In this document: positions 1 through 13,600 of the stretch, one piece after another
Layout: every line of letters starts with the position of its first letter
How positions within the stretch are numbered: the stretch's first letter is position 1
Origin: Cyanoderma ruficeps
Lineage: Eukaryota; Chordata; Aves; Passeriformes; Timaliidae
DNA: 64,000 nt
Assembly: GCA_008694505.1 (NCBI GenBank)
Contig: VZDJ01004378.1
Location: 4,018,149 to 4,082,148, forward strand
Direction of reading: 5' to 3'
Notes under the pieces: model-generated
Database searches by the model: none
Told to the model about the DNA's origin: nothing
Seen by the model: only the letters and a program-made list of their open reading frames with translations
Position numbers and translations under genes: made by a program

Positions 1-3000
1 TACATCATTTTATTCTGGTGAAAATAATTTTGCAATATAACAGTATCTCAGCATCTTCTGATGAGAAGAACATTATGTGTTCTTTTACAGGCTGCCCCTG
101 GAAAATCAAGAGTAATCTGGGAATCACACCATGACCCCTTTTATTTCTTCCAGCCATTTTTCTTGGTAGCAATGTTTCTGCAGGTCAGATTCTGCTTTAC
201 TGATGCCTGTACAGCTGCAGTGTTTTAGAAGAGAGTCAGGAGCACAAAAGGCAAGAGACCACAGACAGCATAAGCAATATAGACTTTGCTATCTCGGGAC
301 AAAATTTGTGTAAGGGTCCAAAGGAAAGGTTCAGCTTTGTATAATGAGAGAAAATACAGAAATTTAAGAATTACGTGACTAGAGAAACTGATGATAAAGA
401 TTAATTTTGGAGCACCATTTTGATTACGTTGCTGTGGGCAGACAGAGCAAGGGTGAACAACTAAGTTGCCTTAGGCAGGAATTTTAATGGTAAAGGAGAG
501 CAGAATCTGAAAGGCGAATCAGGAAAAAGAAATTTGAAAGCACATTGATCTTGGGGAACTGGAATCAGTCTTGTTAGGGAATATGACCCCAATTATATAT
601 ATTGCCTGAAGAATATTTGTACTTAACTCAGACATTACATTTTGAATGTGTGATTCTTTGAGAGCCCTTCCTAGGGATAGAAAAATAGTTTCTGGAAGTT
701 AAACTGATAACAAATAGTGTCTGGAAGTTAACCTGATAATTCCCCCCCCCTTTTTTTTTGGCAATCAAAGACCTTCTGAAGGCTGATGAATGGAAGTAAT
801 TTGCTTTCACAGGGTAAGTGAAAGTTTCCTCCTTATTTGATAGAAAATTCATTTAAACTTGAGTTTTCAATGCCTTCTTTCTTAAAATTATACAGATATA
901 TACATTTCCTCCATTCTTTTGTTCATGTAATCTAATTAAGAAAAAGCATTAAGCTTTTCTTAGAAGTTGATAAATGTGAGGTTAATGAGCAGCAGAAGGA
1001 GCAATTTGAACCACACAGCCACACTACTTGGTTCTAAATTAACTTTGAATTTCAGAAAATGGACTTAGGTATCATCATGGACAGGGCAATTCAAATCTCT
1101 GATCTCTCTGTGAGAGTAGTTAAGAATCAAACAAATTGTTAGAATTTAAAAGGAGCAGGTGGGAAAGTAATAGCAAAAGTATAATAGTACCATTCTCTGA
1201 ATTGACAGAATGATACATCTGGGTCTAGACTCTCTATCCCCACAAAAGACAATATAGAAAAGAAAACAACCTCAGGGACAGATGAAGAGAATAATTAGAT
1301 ATAGGAAAGCAAGAATGGTACTATTTTCAGAGAATAATTGGAACAGATATGCACAAGAATAAATGAAAAAATCTCTTAATTTTATTTTTTTTTAAAGTTG
1401 TCTCTCTTTCTAAAGCATCTGTACTTTGCTGCAAACAGTCCTGATGGTGTCAGTACTGTAAGTACTACAAATGAGTCTTATCTAATTTCTCAGTCATAAC
1501 AGTAGTATGAAGAACTCCATATAAAAGATTTTCTTGAAGCCAGACCTATGAACATGTTCCTGTTAAATGCCTTCTACATTTTCCTGTGACCTGTTTCCCA
1601 TCCTCAGTGAGGCCTATTGATGTAGTTGAAAATGAGAATGCAGTTCAGCTCCTCCATGCTAGCAGCAGGTGAGCAATGACGCGCATGTGCATGGCACTGC
1701 TATGCAGATCACACACAACTCTGGCTATCCTTCAAAATGTTTGATCATGTCAGTGTCAGTAAATTGCATCATCCTCAGTTTGCTCTCTCCCACATAAGGA
1801 CCAGGAGGCTGGCTCTGAGTCCAGGTGAGGAAGGACAACGTTAGCAGGTAGATGAAATTCCCCTAAAGAATTTTCTGCGCAGTCATTTGTGGTTAGAGGT
1901 ACACATTCATTTTGGCCAACTGAGCCTGTTGCTAAGGCATGCTCTCTCATGCTCTCTCATCTCTCCATGCCACTAAACTCTCACAGCCAGCATCTCCAAA
2001 CGGTTTCAGTTGCCTGGGAGATCCCGCTCCATCCTGGCGAGCAGCAGCTGCCTCCCCTTTGCACACCTTCACAGGGTCTCTGCCGAGCTACAGCAGCCTG
2101 CCTCAGCACAAAGGACTCAGGTGAGTGGCAGAAAGTGCCCTTGCCCATCCTTCCAGCAACCTGAGGCACTGTGGAACATCATCATTGCACACATGTGCAG
2201 CACAGATTTCCCACAGAGGACCATTCAGGTCCACAGGTGCTAAGCTTTTCTTAACAATGCCCCATGGTACAGGCCAAAACCAGCTGGAATATCCAGGGTG
2301 AATATCACAGTTTGTACCTCAGGAACAAAATAATTTTATTTCTATATTATTACAGAGAACTCAGATTTGTCAAGCATATGAAAATGTGATATGAATTTGC
2401 ATAGGCAATAATCTTGGCTGCAAACTTCACCCTCGTGTTTCATCTTCAAAGAAAACTGCTTCAAATTTACTTTATTTTAAAATAAAAACAGCTAATATAA
2501 TAAAATTAAATAAAAAATATAAAAACTTAGACAATAAGTCAATCAAAGCCAAGCACTACCCTTCACACATTTCTCCTCCTTGAAGAACAGATGAAGAGAA
2601 TGAACCATACATAATTTTGGCCATTTGGATCACTTAAAGAATTGCTGCCAAAATAACTGGGAGAGCTTGGCTGTGACTCATATTTTTCTGTTAAAATCCC
2701 ATAATGAAAAAACACACATTTGTGACAGACCTTGGCTCCTAAGTAATAGCACACCACACAATTTCTTGAATCTTTGTGCCTTATTTATTTCCAAACCAAA
2801 CTTCCTCAAGCCCACAGCTTTTCAGGAAGATTATGACTATATTTTTGAAGAACCTTATTTGCTTGAATTTTTTTCAAGGAAAAACACAAACCCTGAAAAA
2901 ATATACAAAGCGTGTGTCTTGCTATCACAAGTAAAAATCTTCAAATTCCTCAGATCACCGTTCTTTACACGACAATAGAGTTATCTGATATACTGTGGCG

Positions 3001-4436
3001 CATTTCTTAAACTTGTTTAGATACTGTTGAACATTAGATATGCAAGACATAGAAATTAAATATTGGTTTATTTACACATCAACTTCATCAAAATTTATTG
3101 AAATTTAGTTAAGTTTTAAAATTACCCATACAAGTAGATTTCCTTCAAAAGAGTTGTTTTGTTAGGTTTTTTTTAAGTGGACCTTTAAACCCTAATTATT
3201 ATCAGGCTTCAGACAAAATTTCCAGATGGTAGTTTCTTTCCAGACAATCTGCTCTTTTGAGTGCTTCTCTCTATAAAGCCCAATGAGCATCAAGTGCATT
3301 TATCACATTCTGATGCAGTTCCTGGCGCAAGATAAATTTACTTTTCATCTAATAGCATTTCAAATATTTTACATCGTAATAATTGATGCAGTGATTTCAA
3401 AATTGCTGTTCAGCAGTGGGAAAAAAAGCCATTACAAAACCCAACCAAGCACCCTGATAGTCTGATGTGAACCCTAATGAATAAGCTGAAAAACGAGCAC
3501 TGTAAGCTCTGCTCAAGTATGCTCTCTAAGCAGCAATTCACAAAATCTGCTTTTCACTGTATTTTTTCCCTTGTGAGGCTAAAATCCATTCAAATTAGTT
3601 CTCAGCTAATATATTTAATAAAAATATATTGAAAACATTTGAAGAGAAGCTTCCAGACTTGCTCTCAGCCCAGCGCTGTCCTCAGCACTTCCTTTCTGTG
3701 CACTAAACCCCTCCGAGCGTCTCAGCACTAGCCATGCTTTAACACTTACTGGCTGTGACACTGAAACAGATGGAACAAGAACATTCTGACCACAGCTCAA
3801 AGCAGGATTTGCTCCTTGGAGATGTGTCTCCCTTGGCCTGTTGTACCCTTGCCTCAGAAGAGTCCTTCTGTAGCGTCCCAGGCCCACACTGAATCTCAGA
3901 ACCTTCACAGCACTACATCTGCTAAAGAGATTTTGAAATCCTCTACTGCAGTCATAGTGCAAAGCCTGCCTACCAAGCATTCTGTAAATCTTGTTCTGGC
4001 AGATTTTGGTTCAGAAATAGGACGTAGGCCTTATTTCAGTTGAGGGTTGGACTTCATTGAAGATAACATGGCACGGGAATTAAGATGCATCAGTTCCCCC
4101 ACCTCCTGAAAGAAGTCTATCCATACTTTGAAAATTACTACTTTGTAGTATTTCTAATCTTAAGCATGTTTTTCACAACCAATTGATCACCTGCATTTCT
4201 TCTACTCCATCACAGTACAGGGTAGCCTGGTAGAGCTGTGTAGTTGTTGGTTGTTCTTTGTGAACAGTCTTTACCACTCTTAGTGAGCCTTCTGTCCACA
4301 TGAAGAGAGGACAATTCTTCACCAGACCACCAATCCACAGCTTGCCAAAATCTTCTGAACTATTCTAAAGACTAGCAACAGGCAACTAGAACTGTAGGAT
4401 CCAGTGGCTTTAGGCAGAGATATCTCTACATGACAC
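1..4436. other. Intergenic AT-rich DNA, no gene recognised
   Basis: No coding exon, RNA gene or clear transposon was recognised. Local features are a 29-bp tandem duplication at 686-739 followed by C9T9 at 742-759, and a short ATGCTCTCTC repetition near 1938-1962. Open frames here are short and have no recognisable protein signature. Confidence 0.6.
686..739. repeat. 29-bp imperfect tandem duplication
   Basis: TCTGGAAGTTAAACTGATAA recurs 29 bp later as TCTGGAAGTTAACCTGATAA, preceded in each copy by TAGT or TAGTG. The pair is followed directly by C9 and T9 runs at 742-759, a slippage-prone arrangement. Confidence 0.8.
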
Positions 4437-4500
4437 ATGGAATCACAGAATCATTTAGGCTGGAAAAAGCCTTTAAAATCTGAAGACCTCACATAACAAT
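4437..4500 (-). mobile_element. CR1 3'-end fragment
   Basis: The stretch starts GGAATCACAGAATCATTTAG and continues with GGCTGGAAAAAGCCTTT. This is the reverse complement of the avian CR1 3' terminus with its ATTCTRTG-type tail. Only the last tens of bases of the element are recognisable. Confidence 0.75.
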
Positions 4501-5195
4501 GGACATAAAAGACAATGTATTTTAGAGACACAGATTCATCTCCTCTGCTCTTGGTTGGGAATAACAAGAACTTTTCCAGTCTGAGCAGCCCTGACTGATA
4601 AGGTTACAGGGACAAGCAGATCAGCATGCTGGATGGTTGTAACTCAGAGCAGAAGGACTTTATCTGAAAGCTGAATTCACATTTGTAGTGCCACTCAGTT
4701 ACTATTTGAAAGGTAAATTCTGTCATCATGCTCACTATTTAGCCACCTGACAAATGTACCAGGAATACTCAGGCATGAAAGCATGAGGGAAATGAGAAAA
4801 GGCTCAGGGCTGTTCATCCTGTTGCTTGCCCAGAGGGCTCCTTGGAAATGACAGTGACAATGACTTTCCATCCAAATGGAAAAAGTGCAGCTTAGAAAGC
4901 ATGTTCAGGAAACTGAACCACAAATGTCACATAGGGGTCCACCAGTGACCCTGAAGGGAAAGCCCTGCAATTGTGATGGTAGGGACAGATGAAAAAAAAA
5001 ATTGAGAAAAGCCATGGTCAGACCATGAACAGCATTGCAGAGGAAACAAATGTACCTTCGAAATTATTTGTCCCAGAAGGACTGTGACAGAGTACTCACA
5101 TATATGTGCATGGAAGGGATGCTGTAAAGGATGTTCAAACTTCAGCCCTTAGTACACTTCCAGAGGGAATGGGACTCCAGGAATATATATCTTCA
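4500..5195. other. Intergenic DNA, no gene recognised
   Basis: Sequence between the CR1 tail and the possible zinc-finger relic. I translated the plus strand looking for upstream zinc-finger parts and found scattered Cys codons but nothing convincing. Confidence 0.5.
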
Positions 5196-5589
5196 TGCAG
5201 CTCCAAGACTCTGCTTTCTAGAAGCAGCCTGCTGAGTAGGCCAAACAGGGAGCAGCAAGCACCAAACCATTTGGGCCTACAGAAGAAAGGGCATAGTTGG
5301 ACAAATTTGATCAGTAAGCCAGGACATGATGAATAACAAATGTGAACCAGGAACCTGCAGGGAAAAAGAAGTAATGGTGTGTGACAGGTGTTTTGTGTAC
5401 CTGCAGACACACTGTGTGCACCTCAGCTATGACGCTGTCTCACCTCTCCCAGACACCTGCTCTGTCTGCTGCTCAGGACACCCATCAGAACTGCAGGCTG
5501 GCCAAAGGATTGCAGAGCCACAGCAACAAACCTGCAGGAATGGAGCTTGTTCCACCCTTGTCCCACGGGCAGATGCAGTCTCTCACTAA
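5196..5589 (+). pseudogene. Possible PHF7/G2E3-like zinc-finger relic
   Basis: Two adjacent plus-strand frames read like a decayed avian PHF7-like protein. The first (5244-5300) gives NREQQAPNHLGLQKKGHSW, which resembles the segment after the CPLCR finger of that family. The second, shifted by one base (from 5338), gives KCEPGTCREKE, then CDRC (5380-5391), TH, HL and CSVC (to 5469), followed by PSELQAG. Order and spacing resemble the family's last PHD-like finger, whose hallmarks are CPGGRE, CxxC, GTH, C and CxxC. If real, it is dead: there is a frameshift and in-frame stop between the blocks, upstream cysteines read as serine, and H-x2-C is disrupted. PHF7-like copies are numerous in bird genomes (recollection). 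Chance Cys/His spacing in a short frame remains possible. Confidence 0.38.
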
Positions 5590-5949
5590 GGCAAGGCCCT
5601 GCACAGACACAGCACTGCAGCCCAGGAGGGGAATGGTGTAGGTGATAGAACCTCAGAGAAACTCTGAGACATGTTTCCCAGCTGTGGTCAAAGTGGATAC
5701 CTGGGGATTTACAGAAGCACTGCCAAAGTGTGTAAAATAGATGCAGGCTGTATTCCAGCCTGGGATGCCCTTAAGAATCCCAGCATCAGAAATGGGCAAC
5801 AACATCTAAATATTGTTAATGGTATGGAACCTGGTTGCCTGATTCATTACCTCGCTTTTATGTTCTGTCACAGAACCAGAGTTCAGAGAAGTGATTTGTT
5901 TGTGCTGTGGCTGTTTCATGGGACTCAGTCTCTCAGGAGGTGACCTTTG

Positions 5950-8900
5950 CTCAAGGAATCTATTCCTCATGAAGCACTCTGATGTCTTTACTTGTCACAA
6001 AGGCTGGTAACTGCAAGTATCTATGGCTTTTATGATTATATTAGAATTCATTTTAGAAGGTTTTTTTTTGTATGTCTACTGAAAACATAGAATTTAGTAA
6101 TCAGATCTCCTGGAGATAGCCCCTTTATAAAACCATAAAAAGGTACATTCCAGAAGCACTTTACTTTTTTTCGTTTTCTTATTTTGATGATGATATATAT
6201 ACAAAATAAACCAAGAATTCTGTCATGTCAAGATTATAATGGATGAGTTCATAAATTAATATTCTTTTAATAGGTCTTCTTGGTCTTGAATTATCTAGCA
6301 AGTCTCATAAAGTGAAAAAGACAAAGCCAAGGGGCATTTTCCCACTGCTTCATATCTATGGCTTTTACCCTGAATTCATGCTTGGCACTGAAACATTCCA
6401 TCTTTTTAGAAACAATGTGAACACTTTGCTTTGTTGATGTGGTATGCTACTGAATGTATCAAGTGAATGAGGTATCAGGTGGCATTATAATAACACATCA
6501 CATCAGAAGAGTTAGCTGTCTCTGTGATCAGGTCTTGCATCATTACACCAGAAAGCAATCAAAAAGCTGCTTGAAACATGGTACTGTAGGAAGGAAGAAA
6601 AAAAATCTGAAGCATCTTTAACAAGAATTCACAGAATTAAATTACACCAGAATATACTGACATCTGTTACATGATGCAAGGTAGAAGTTCTAGCCTTACA
6701 TTGTCATGTAATCTTTTGCAACCAATCCTAGAGCATCCCATGAATAATTGGGCATACAGTATATTTGCTTTATATATGTATATTTTTAGCCTCCACTTTA
6801 GCTCCATTTAAGTAGCTTATGCTTCCCTTTTTTCTTTCCTGATCCTCTGAACTGGTTCAAGAATCAATTTATAAGCAGAGATGTATTATCATAAGACCAC
6901 ATACAATTCAGAATGATATTTCAGGTTTTGATCAACAGCCAAATAACAAGGAGAAAAAAACCAAAAAATATCTTTTGAGTTTGTATTGTACCTTTCACCA
7001 AAAGTACTGATTTTTTTTCAGTCTAGGGATTATGCCAGGAGTATAAGAAACAAGTTTTTCTTCATAACATTTATATGTGAATTAAATCCATTACCCATCT
7101 GAAAAAAGTTTCAAACCTTCTTTACTTAACCCTTCTTACCTTCATTACTTAATGAGGTAATTGGAGTTTCACCAAGTCTGGAATCAAGAGGTTTCAGGTT
7201 TATCCAAAAAGTCAAAGGATGATGCTGCCTCCAGATATTATCGTTCAAATCCCTCAAAAACAGAGGGAAGATGTTATGAGTTTCTTATTGGCATATTCCA
7301 TCTCCTAGACCATGTTGGATCAGCTCAGGTACACTGATAAAACTAAGTGCTCTCTGTATCCACCACTAAAAAATCATTCACCTTTTCCTTTTTTCCTTAC
7401 TGCCCACAGCATTATGCTGCACTGAACCTGTCTTTCCTTCTTCCTCTACTTCTGTGTTAAACATTTCACATGTTGTGTCTTCCCTGATTCTTGTTTTCAC
7501 AGGGAAAAACTGACTCCGACTATGTACAAGTAAGTCCAGAAATAAATGAGTAACTGAAAGCCACTGTACAGAAAAACAGAGATTTATCACCTGATCAATT
7601 GCTGTTGTCATCACATCCCTTCAGAGAAATGAAAAGGGAGAAAAAATGTACGGGCACACCTGGATGACTCAAGAAGATAAAATTCCCAGTGTAACAAGAT
7701 CTTTGAAGTATGATAGTGTCTTAGCTGAAACACACATGGAATTGCATGGACCTCGGGAGATGTGATAGCCTATTCCTTCTCTGACAGCCTCTTTTCCCTC
7801 CTCCTTTCAGCAATTTGGCTGCCCTGGCAGCTCAGCCCTGGCTGTGCACAGCTGCAGCCATGAGATGTGGTGAAAGGCTATTACTGAGCTACGATCCACT
7901 GCCCGGGCTCCAGTGGCATAATGCTGTAACTGGCTGCTCTCCAAAATTCCACAAAACTACGTGTTGGCTGCACATGAAATCTCGGCTCTTGGGTGGCTGT
8001 AATGTCTTAGATTCATTTCTCCCACAGTCTTTTCATTTGCTGGATAGATTTGTTCATTATCTTTAACAGCCAACTTGGCCCTTTAAGTAGACACCCCAGT
8101 GCACTGGATTTTTGGGGGTTTTTTTCCCATTAAAGTAATGTCTAGAGGAGTCTTTCACCATCACTTGCCTTTAGCAAGAAAGGAAGGAGTGAAACCCAGC
8201 TGTGAAAGCAGGGTACTGACTGCTCATAACCTGAGCATAACTGATACTACCTTTCAGCTGGTTTTACACTTTTCAGGCTTGAACAAAAGTGCCGTGACTA
8301 ATATTTTAATACATGTAAATTAACATATTGGAGTGACTGGAAACTAACATTTGCAATATGTTTGCCAAAGGAATTGTTACCAACACAGCTTACAACAACC
8401 TCTCTAAGCTACAATTGCAGCATAATTTTTATTTTTCAATGCAAATTACTCTGGTCAGATTTAAGATACAGCACCATCTTATGGATATTTCTTTATAGAT
8501 TAATGAGTACAACTAGTTATCTGCTGGCGAAAATGTTTCTTTGCAAACAAAATGTAGCAGGGCTGAACTATACATCTCTGCATGTTTTTTATATGGGAAA
8601 AGCCAGAATGAGCTCTGGAAATGGGAAAGGATATTGTTCTGACACACTCTGGCGAATCTTCCTTTTAACTACCAAGTCTATGTTGAAGATGCCAAGTATT
8701 CCTACTATTGTAATATCATGGATTTCAACAACTACTAAAATTTCATGTAAGAGATATCAAAATACTTGCTGTTAATTTCTTAAACACATTCATAACCCAT
8801 ACATTTAAATCTCATTTTATTTGTCTCTTTGTTTCAGGGTCATTCATATGAAGTAGGGTCAAAGTTTCAAGAATTTTTATCTCAATTTTAAACAATACTG

Positions 8901-10587
8901 ACTATCTCTGTAAGTTTTCTTCCCATGAAAGTTTAAATTCATTCCTATTTTGATGATTCCAGAAACTCCAGAAAAAAACCCAACAGAACAAAAGCAAACC
9001 ACATTCAAATAGTGAGAACCAGCAATTCTGTTTTCTAATTTAACAGCCCACTATTTAAGAGATCATTTAATTAAAGGAGGTGTGAATGTTCACTGTCATT
9101 TTCATGCATTCTTAGTCATAAATGTCAAATAGAATCTTTTGTGAAAGTAAAAGCCAGACCTTACCTTTTTTTTCCTTTTCATCAGCATTGAAAAAAAATT
9201 AAGCTAATTAAATGTATTTTTGCCATTTGTCACTTAGCAAGAAAAGCATTAGCTGAGTTTATTGCTTTGGTTTTTAAAGTATTCAATTCAGCATTGAACC
9301 ATTGAATGCTTCAACTCATCAACAGTGACTGACTACTCAAACCCTGATTCTCTTGACTAATTCAGATCTGATTATAGGAAAAAAACATATCACTTAAAAA
9401 AGAACAACCTACAATAAAGGTAGGTTATAATAACCAAAAATAATACCTCACCTCTTTGGGAGCCTGTGTAAGTATGTGTTTATCCATAAATACTGGTTTT
9501 AGTCTCATCAAACTCAACAGTCTTAAAGTTTTGCAGGAACTTGCTTGACTAGTGTTAAGTTTGCAGGTAAAATGAAGTATCTTCCTGAATGGTGGAAAAA
9601 AATGCATGTAGGATTGATGGATGGGTAAACATGTGTGTATTGTACACAAATATTTTAAATTACATGACTGTTATCTAAAATACATTCTTAAATTCTAAGT
9701 ACCCTGCAACAACATAGTGCATACAATGAAATCCTAGGGGCTGTGAAACATTAATTGATATCTAGAATAATTTATGTCTGGGATTTCATTTCTCAAGGAA
9801 ATGCAGGTTTCAAAAGTCCCATTGTATGTTTCCAACCTTCCTGAATGTCACCACTGAGGGGTGAAGAAGAAAGATTGTCTTAGGTCATTAAGAGTATGTC
9901 ACTGCCTTCTCCCACACCATCCTATCCCAGGCCTTTTATAGTTTTCTGATTTGCAATAAATGTCTCCTCTAGAAACCAAGGGACAGCTAGTGCAATATCC
10001 TGATAACAGTGTTGAGGCTTCACACTGAAGCAGTGTGATCACAACTTCACCTGTATGATCTTTGTAATCAAAAGATCAGGCAAGTGCTGCTGGAGATCAA
10101 AAATCCAGTTGCAAAACTCAGTAGCAATGAGTGACAGGTGAATCTGGCATCATTTCTGCCATTCATTTTGTTAATTTTCCCTTTAACACTAATCTCACAC
10201 CATTATTTAGCAACCATTCCCCAAAGGTTTTATTCCAAAGAACTGGTTGCGAGATGCAGGACAGCAAAAAGAAATTATATTTGTATTTGTTGTTTGCCTT
10301 TGGAATTAGCTTAGCACAAATATTTAAACACATTCTGTATGAAGAAAGTGTCACCTTCTACTTGTTTATCTATTGTGGGGACAAATATATTTCACTAAAC
10401 TTGCATTGAAGCACATGTTTTCATCTAGGACTCTACTGTTTTCAAATAATTTTTTTGTGAAAAAATGGAATTAAACTAGAAAAATAGAATTAGTTTTTAA
10501 AAATGTACTTAGTAAATGCCCACTTTACCTAAAATATCTATTAGATGCATGAAAAGTTGAATAAAATAAAATAAAATATTAGTATTG
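5950..10587. other. Intergenic AT-rich DNA, no gene recognised
   Basis: Mostly AT-rich unique-looking sequence. A 137-codon frame at 8362-8775 has no recognisable domain, is built from AT-rich hydrophobic and serine/threonine codons, and is treated as chance. No RNA gene or transposon was identified. Confidence 0.6.
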
Positions 10588-10676
10588 CCCATGAGATGTC
10601 CCGCGCAGGGCCAGGAGTTGGACTTGATGATCCTGATGGGTCCCTTCCAACTAAGCATATTCTATGATTCTATAAA
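10588..10676 (+). mobile_element. CR1 3'-end fragment
   Basis: GGAGTTGGACTTGATGATCC, then CCCTTCCAACTAAGCATATT and an ATTCTATGATTCTAT tail form the standard CR1 3' terminus on the plus strand. About 90 bp are recognisable, consistent with the strong 5' truncation usual for CR1. Confidence 0.9.
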
Positions 10677-13600
10677 TATGTTCCTACTTTAGAAGCAAAT
10701 GCAAGAATTACTTATCTGGTGAAGGTTTCCAGCACTCCTTCCAGCTTACTGCTAGGCAGAAATTTGGTAGTTTCAGAAAAATTATGTCAGAGCTTCAGTC
10801 AAATCAAAGTCTTATCTGTCTTGATTTTTTAATGATTTTATGACAGCCTCCCTGACAGAGTCACCAGATGACAGAAGATGATAAAAGGCTGAAGAGCCAA
10901 TGTGACATAAAAATATGCATTCAGCCAAAGGCAGCAGTACCAAGCCCAAGTTCTTGAGACTCCAGGATCCCAAATCATAATATTGGCTTTGAAGTCACCA
11001 AAGCCAGACCCACATTGCACTCTTTTTAACTGTGACAAGGCATTAAAGCACAACCACTTCAACTTTCCTCCACAGGCAGGACAGGGAGTTTTGGGAGGGA
11101 GTAGGGGAATATGAAAGCTGAATTTTCAACATACTAACTGCAGGTGATGAATTTAAAGATATCCAGATGCTGTTAAGATTGTAGCAAATTACATGAACAA
11201 TGCAACTTCATGTTTTAACCAAGAACTTCCTGGAAAAAGGTCACCTGAGAGAGGAATGAACTGAACTGTATTAAAATTGCACTGGAACTGTACTAAAAAA
11301 AATAGATTGAAATCATATCTTCAGCTAACCCAAGGCATTCTGTTAGAAGACCAAGAGCTGAGAGCATGAGAAGGCAGATAATTTTCAAATGGTGATAGAG
11401 AGAAAAAAGTGCCCTGTCACTTCTACTTACATGGTTTAAATTATTGTGCTGGCTCAAAATAAATTCAAAGAAATATTTCATCCAAGTCTAGCCACAGAAT
11501 ACTAATTAAAAAAAAAAAAAAAGAAGTGATTAAGAAGTGTTTCCAACTTGATAGGTCTAAAGATATTCCCCTTCAGAAAGGCTATAAGAAGGTCTTTTAA
11601 AGGATTAAAAATTACTATATTTTAGAAGTCGGCATATCACATCAAACTAGCAACATCCTTGAAGTTCAAAGGCAGGGCAGAGTTGAGGAGCCTTTGGAAA
11701 ACAAATGGCAAAAAGTTCACTGAAGAGAAAAAAGGGGCTCTTTCTGTCAGCAGTGGAGTTTGAATCAAGTCCTAACTTGTCAAGATTGGCATTCAAAACA
11801 TGGACAACTGGTATGATCAGAAGACTTTTCAAAAAGGCATAATCACAGTGACAAGGTTTTTGCCCTTTCCAGAGCACAGCCCTTGGGTATGCTTGGTACA
11901 GCTGTCTCTATCTGGATTCCCTGCAATATTTTTCTGTGCAATAAAGTATGTAAGTTGTTTGCAAAGAATTCTTCTGGGAGATATATCAAATTCAAACATA
12001 GGCATCTGAGCAGATTATAACCGTCTGAGTATTCAAAATGCAGATTTCAACCCTGAGAAGAGGGATTCTTTTTGTTTTGACCATATGCTGTGAAAGGTCT
12101 GACAATGCGTTCAAACGCTCTCTCCATCACCAAACAGAAAATGACCACGGCTGTCACTCCATAAGGGTTGGAATCAAGATGGTTCCCTAACATGAAAGAT
12201 GTGGTCAGAATCACAAGGTTCTCTTGATATAATTTCAAACTCTTGAAGAAATTTCCATACAGTCTCATCATCCTTTAAAAATTGTTTGATTAAACAGTCT
12301 TGCTTTGCCATCTAGGAGTATTTTCTTTACATGAATCACTGAGTTAATGACTTTCTGTACTATTTATTTCATTGTCCACAATCTGACAAAACAAAGATTG
12401 ACTCTGACTGTTGCTCTAAACATTAAGACATGACTGTTTAAAGTTAATCTATTTTCTTTTCCAGAAGGATGATTCTGAACTCGGTCAGTCAGGGCAGTGC
12501 AGAATAGGGTCGCATTAAATGACAGGTCATTTCCATAACAAATGGAACAAAAGACACAAAAAGGACATTGTCAATCCACCTGAATTCCAACATCCACCTT
12601 AAAGGAAGACAAATTCCTTTTAAGTGACTAGACTGAGACTGAATTCCAGAGTTCAAAACAAACAAGAAATAATTCTCCCAAACAATGCAGGCAGTCACCC
12701 ATCATAATATTCAGTTATAGGTCCAGTTCCTGGTAAAAGTCCAAACAAACTTCATTTTTGGATAATTTTGATTAATTATGTACATTGCCAGGGACCTGAG
12801 CGCACCCAGGAAACAAAATTAACAGGATAATAATACTCTCAAAATATTTTTAAGTACATGATATGCAGAACTGCAGACTTGCATAGTGAGAGTAGAAAGA
12901 ATTAGAAAGGCTGACCCCTTTCTGCATCCCTGTTATCCCCCTCCCCTCCTCACCCCTACTCCTTTCATGATCACAGGGCTGTTCTCACTGGCAATACCAC
13001 TGTACTGAACACTTCTTGGACTAGGGTGGGGCCACATTTCTAACAGAATGACATGGGTGGCTGCTCAGTTCATAGTGTTAGGAAAATGAGGCACCTCTGC
13101 CACTGGAAATATTAAAAGGACAATTATATGTAAGCTCATAAATTCTATCTGTTCAGCATGATGTAGTAAAACTGGCTTACTTCTGACAGTGCCTGTTTGG
13201 GAGAAGTGTACTTTGATTGTATCCATTGCCTCTGCAGGAAGATTAAGGGGTCATGTAGCCCACAGAAAGCTTAGCAGGTGGAAGAAATTTCATTTTTATT
13301 TTTAAAAAATCATTTTATAAATAGGGAGGGAATAAGTGGTTTTCCATGTTTGTTGCAGACAGGTGAGACTAATATGTTTAAATTGCTCTTGGAAATGGTA
13401 TAGATTTTAGTGCCTCTGAGATCATTACTGGCAAGAGGCTGAAAACTCCTGCTCTTGCTCTTGCTCACAGCATCTCCCAGTCATTGGCCCCTCCTGTTTC
13501 TGTTGTCCTCTTTGCAGGAATGGAACCAAGCTCCAAGGCTATGCTGAAGGGAGAAGAAAAATGACGCACATGATTTCTGCTCAGGCCCAAAAAGTGCCAC

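Noticed and set aside
8362..8775. 137-codon frame with hydrophobic stretches
   Set aside because: AT-rich sequence gives hydrophobic codons by chance. No family match or exon structure was recognised.
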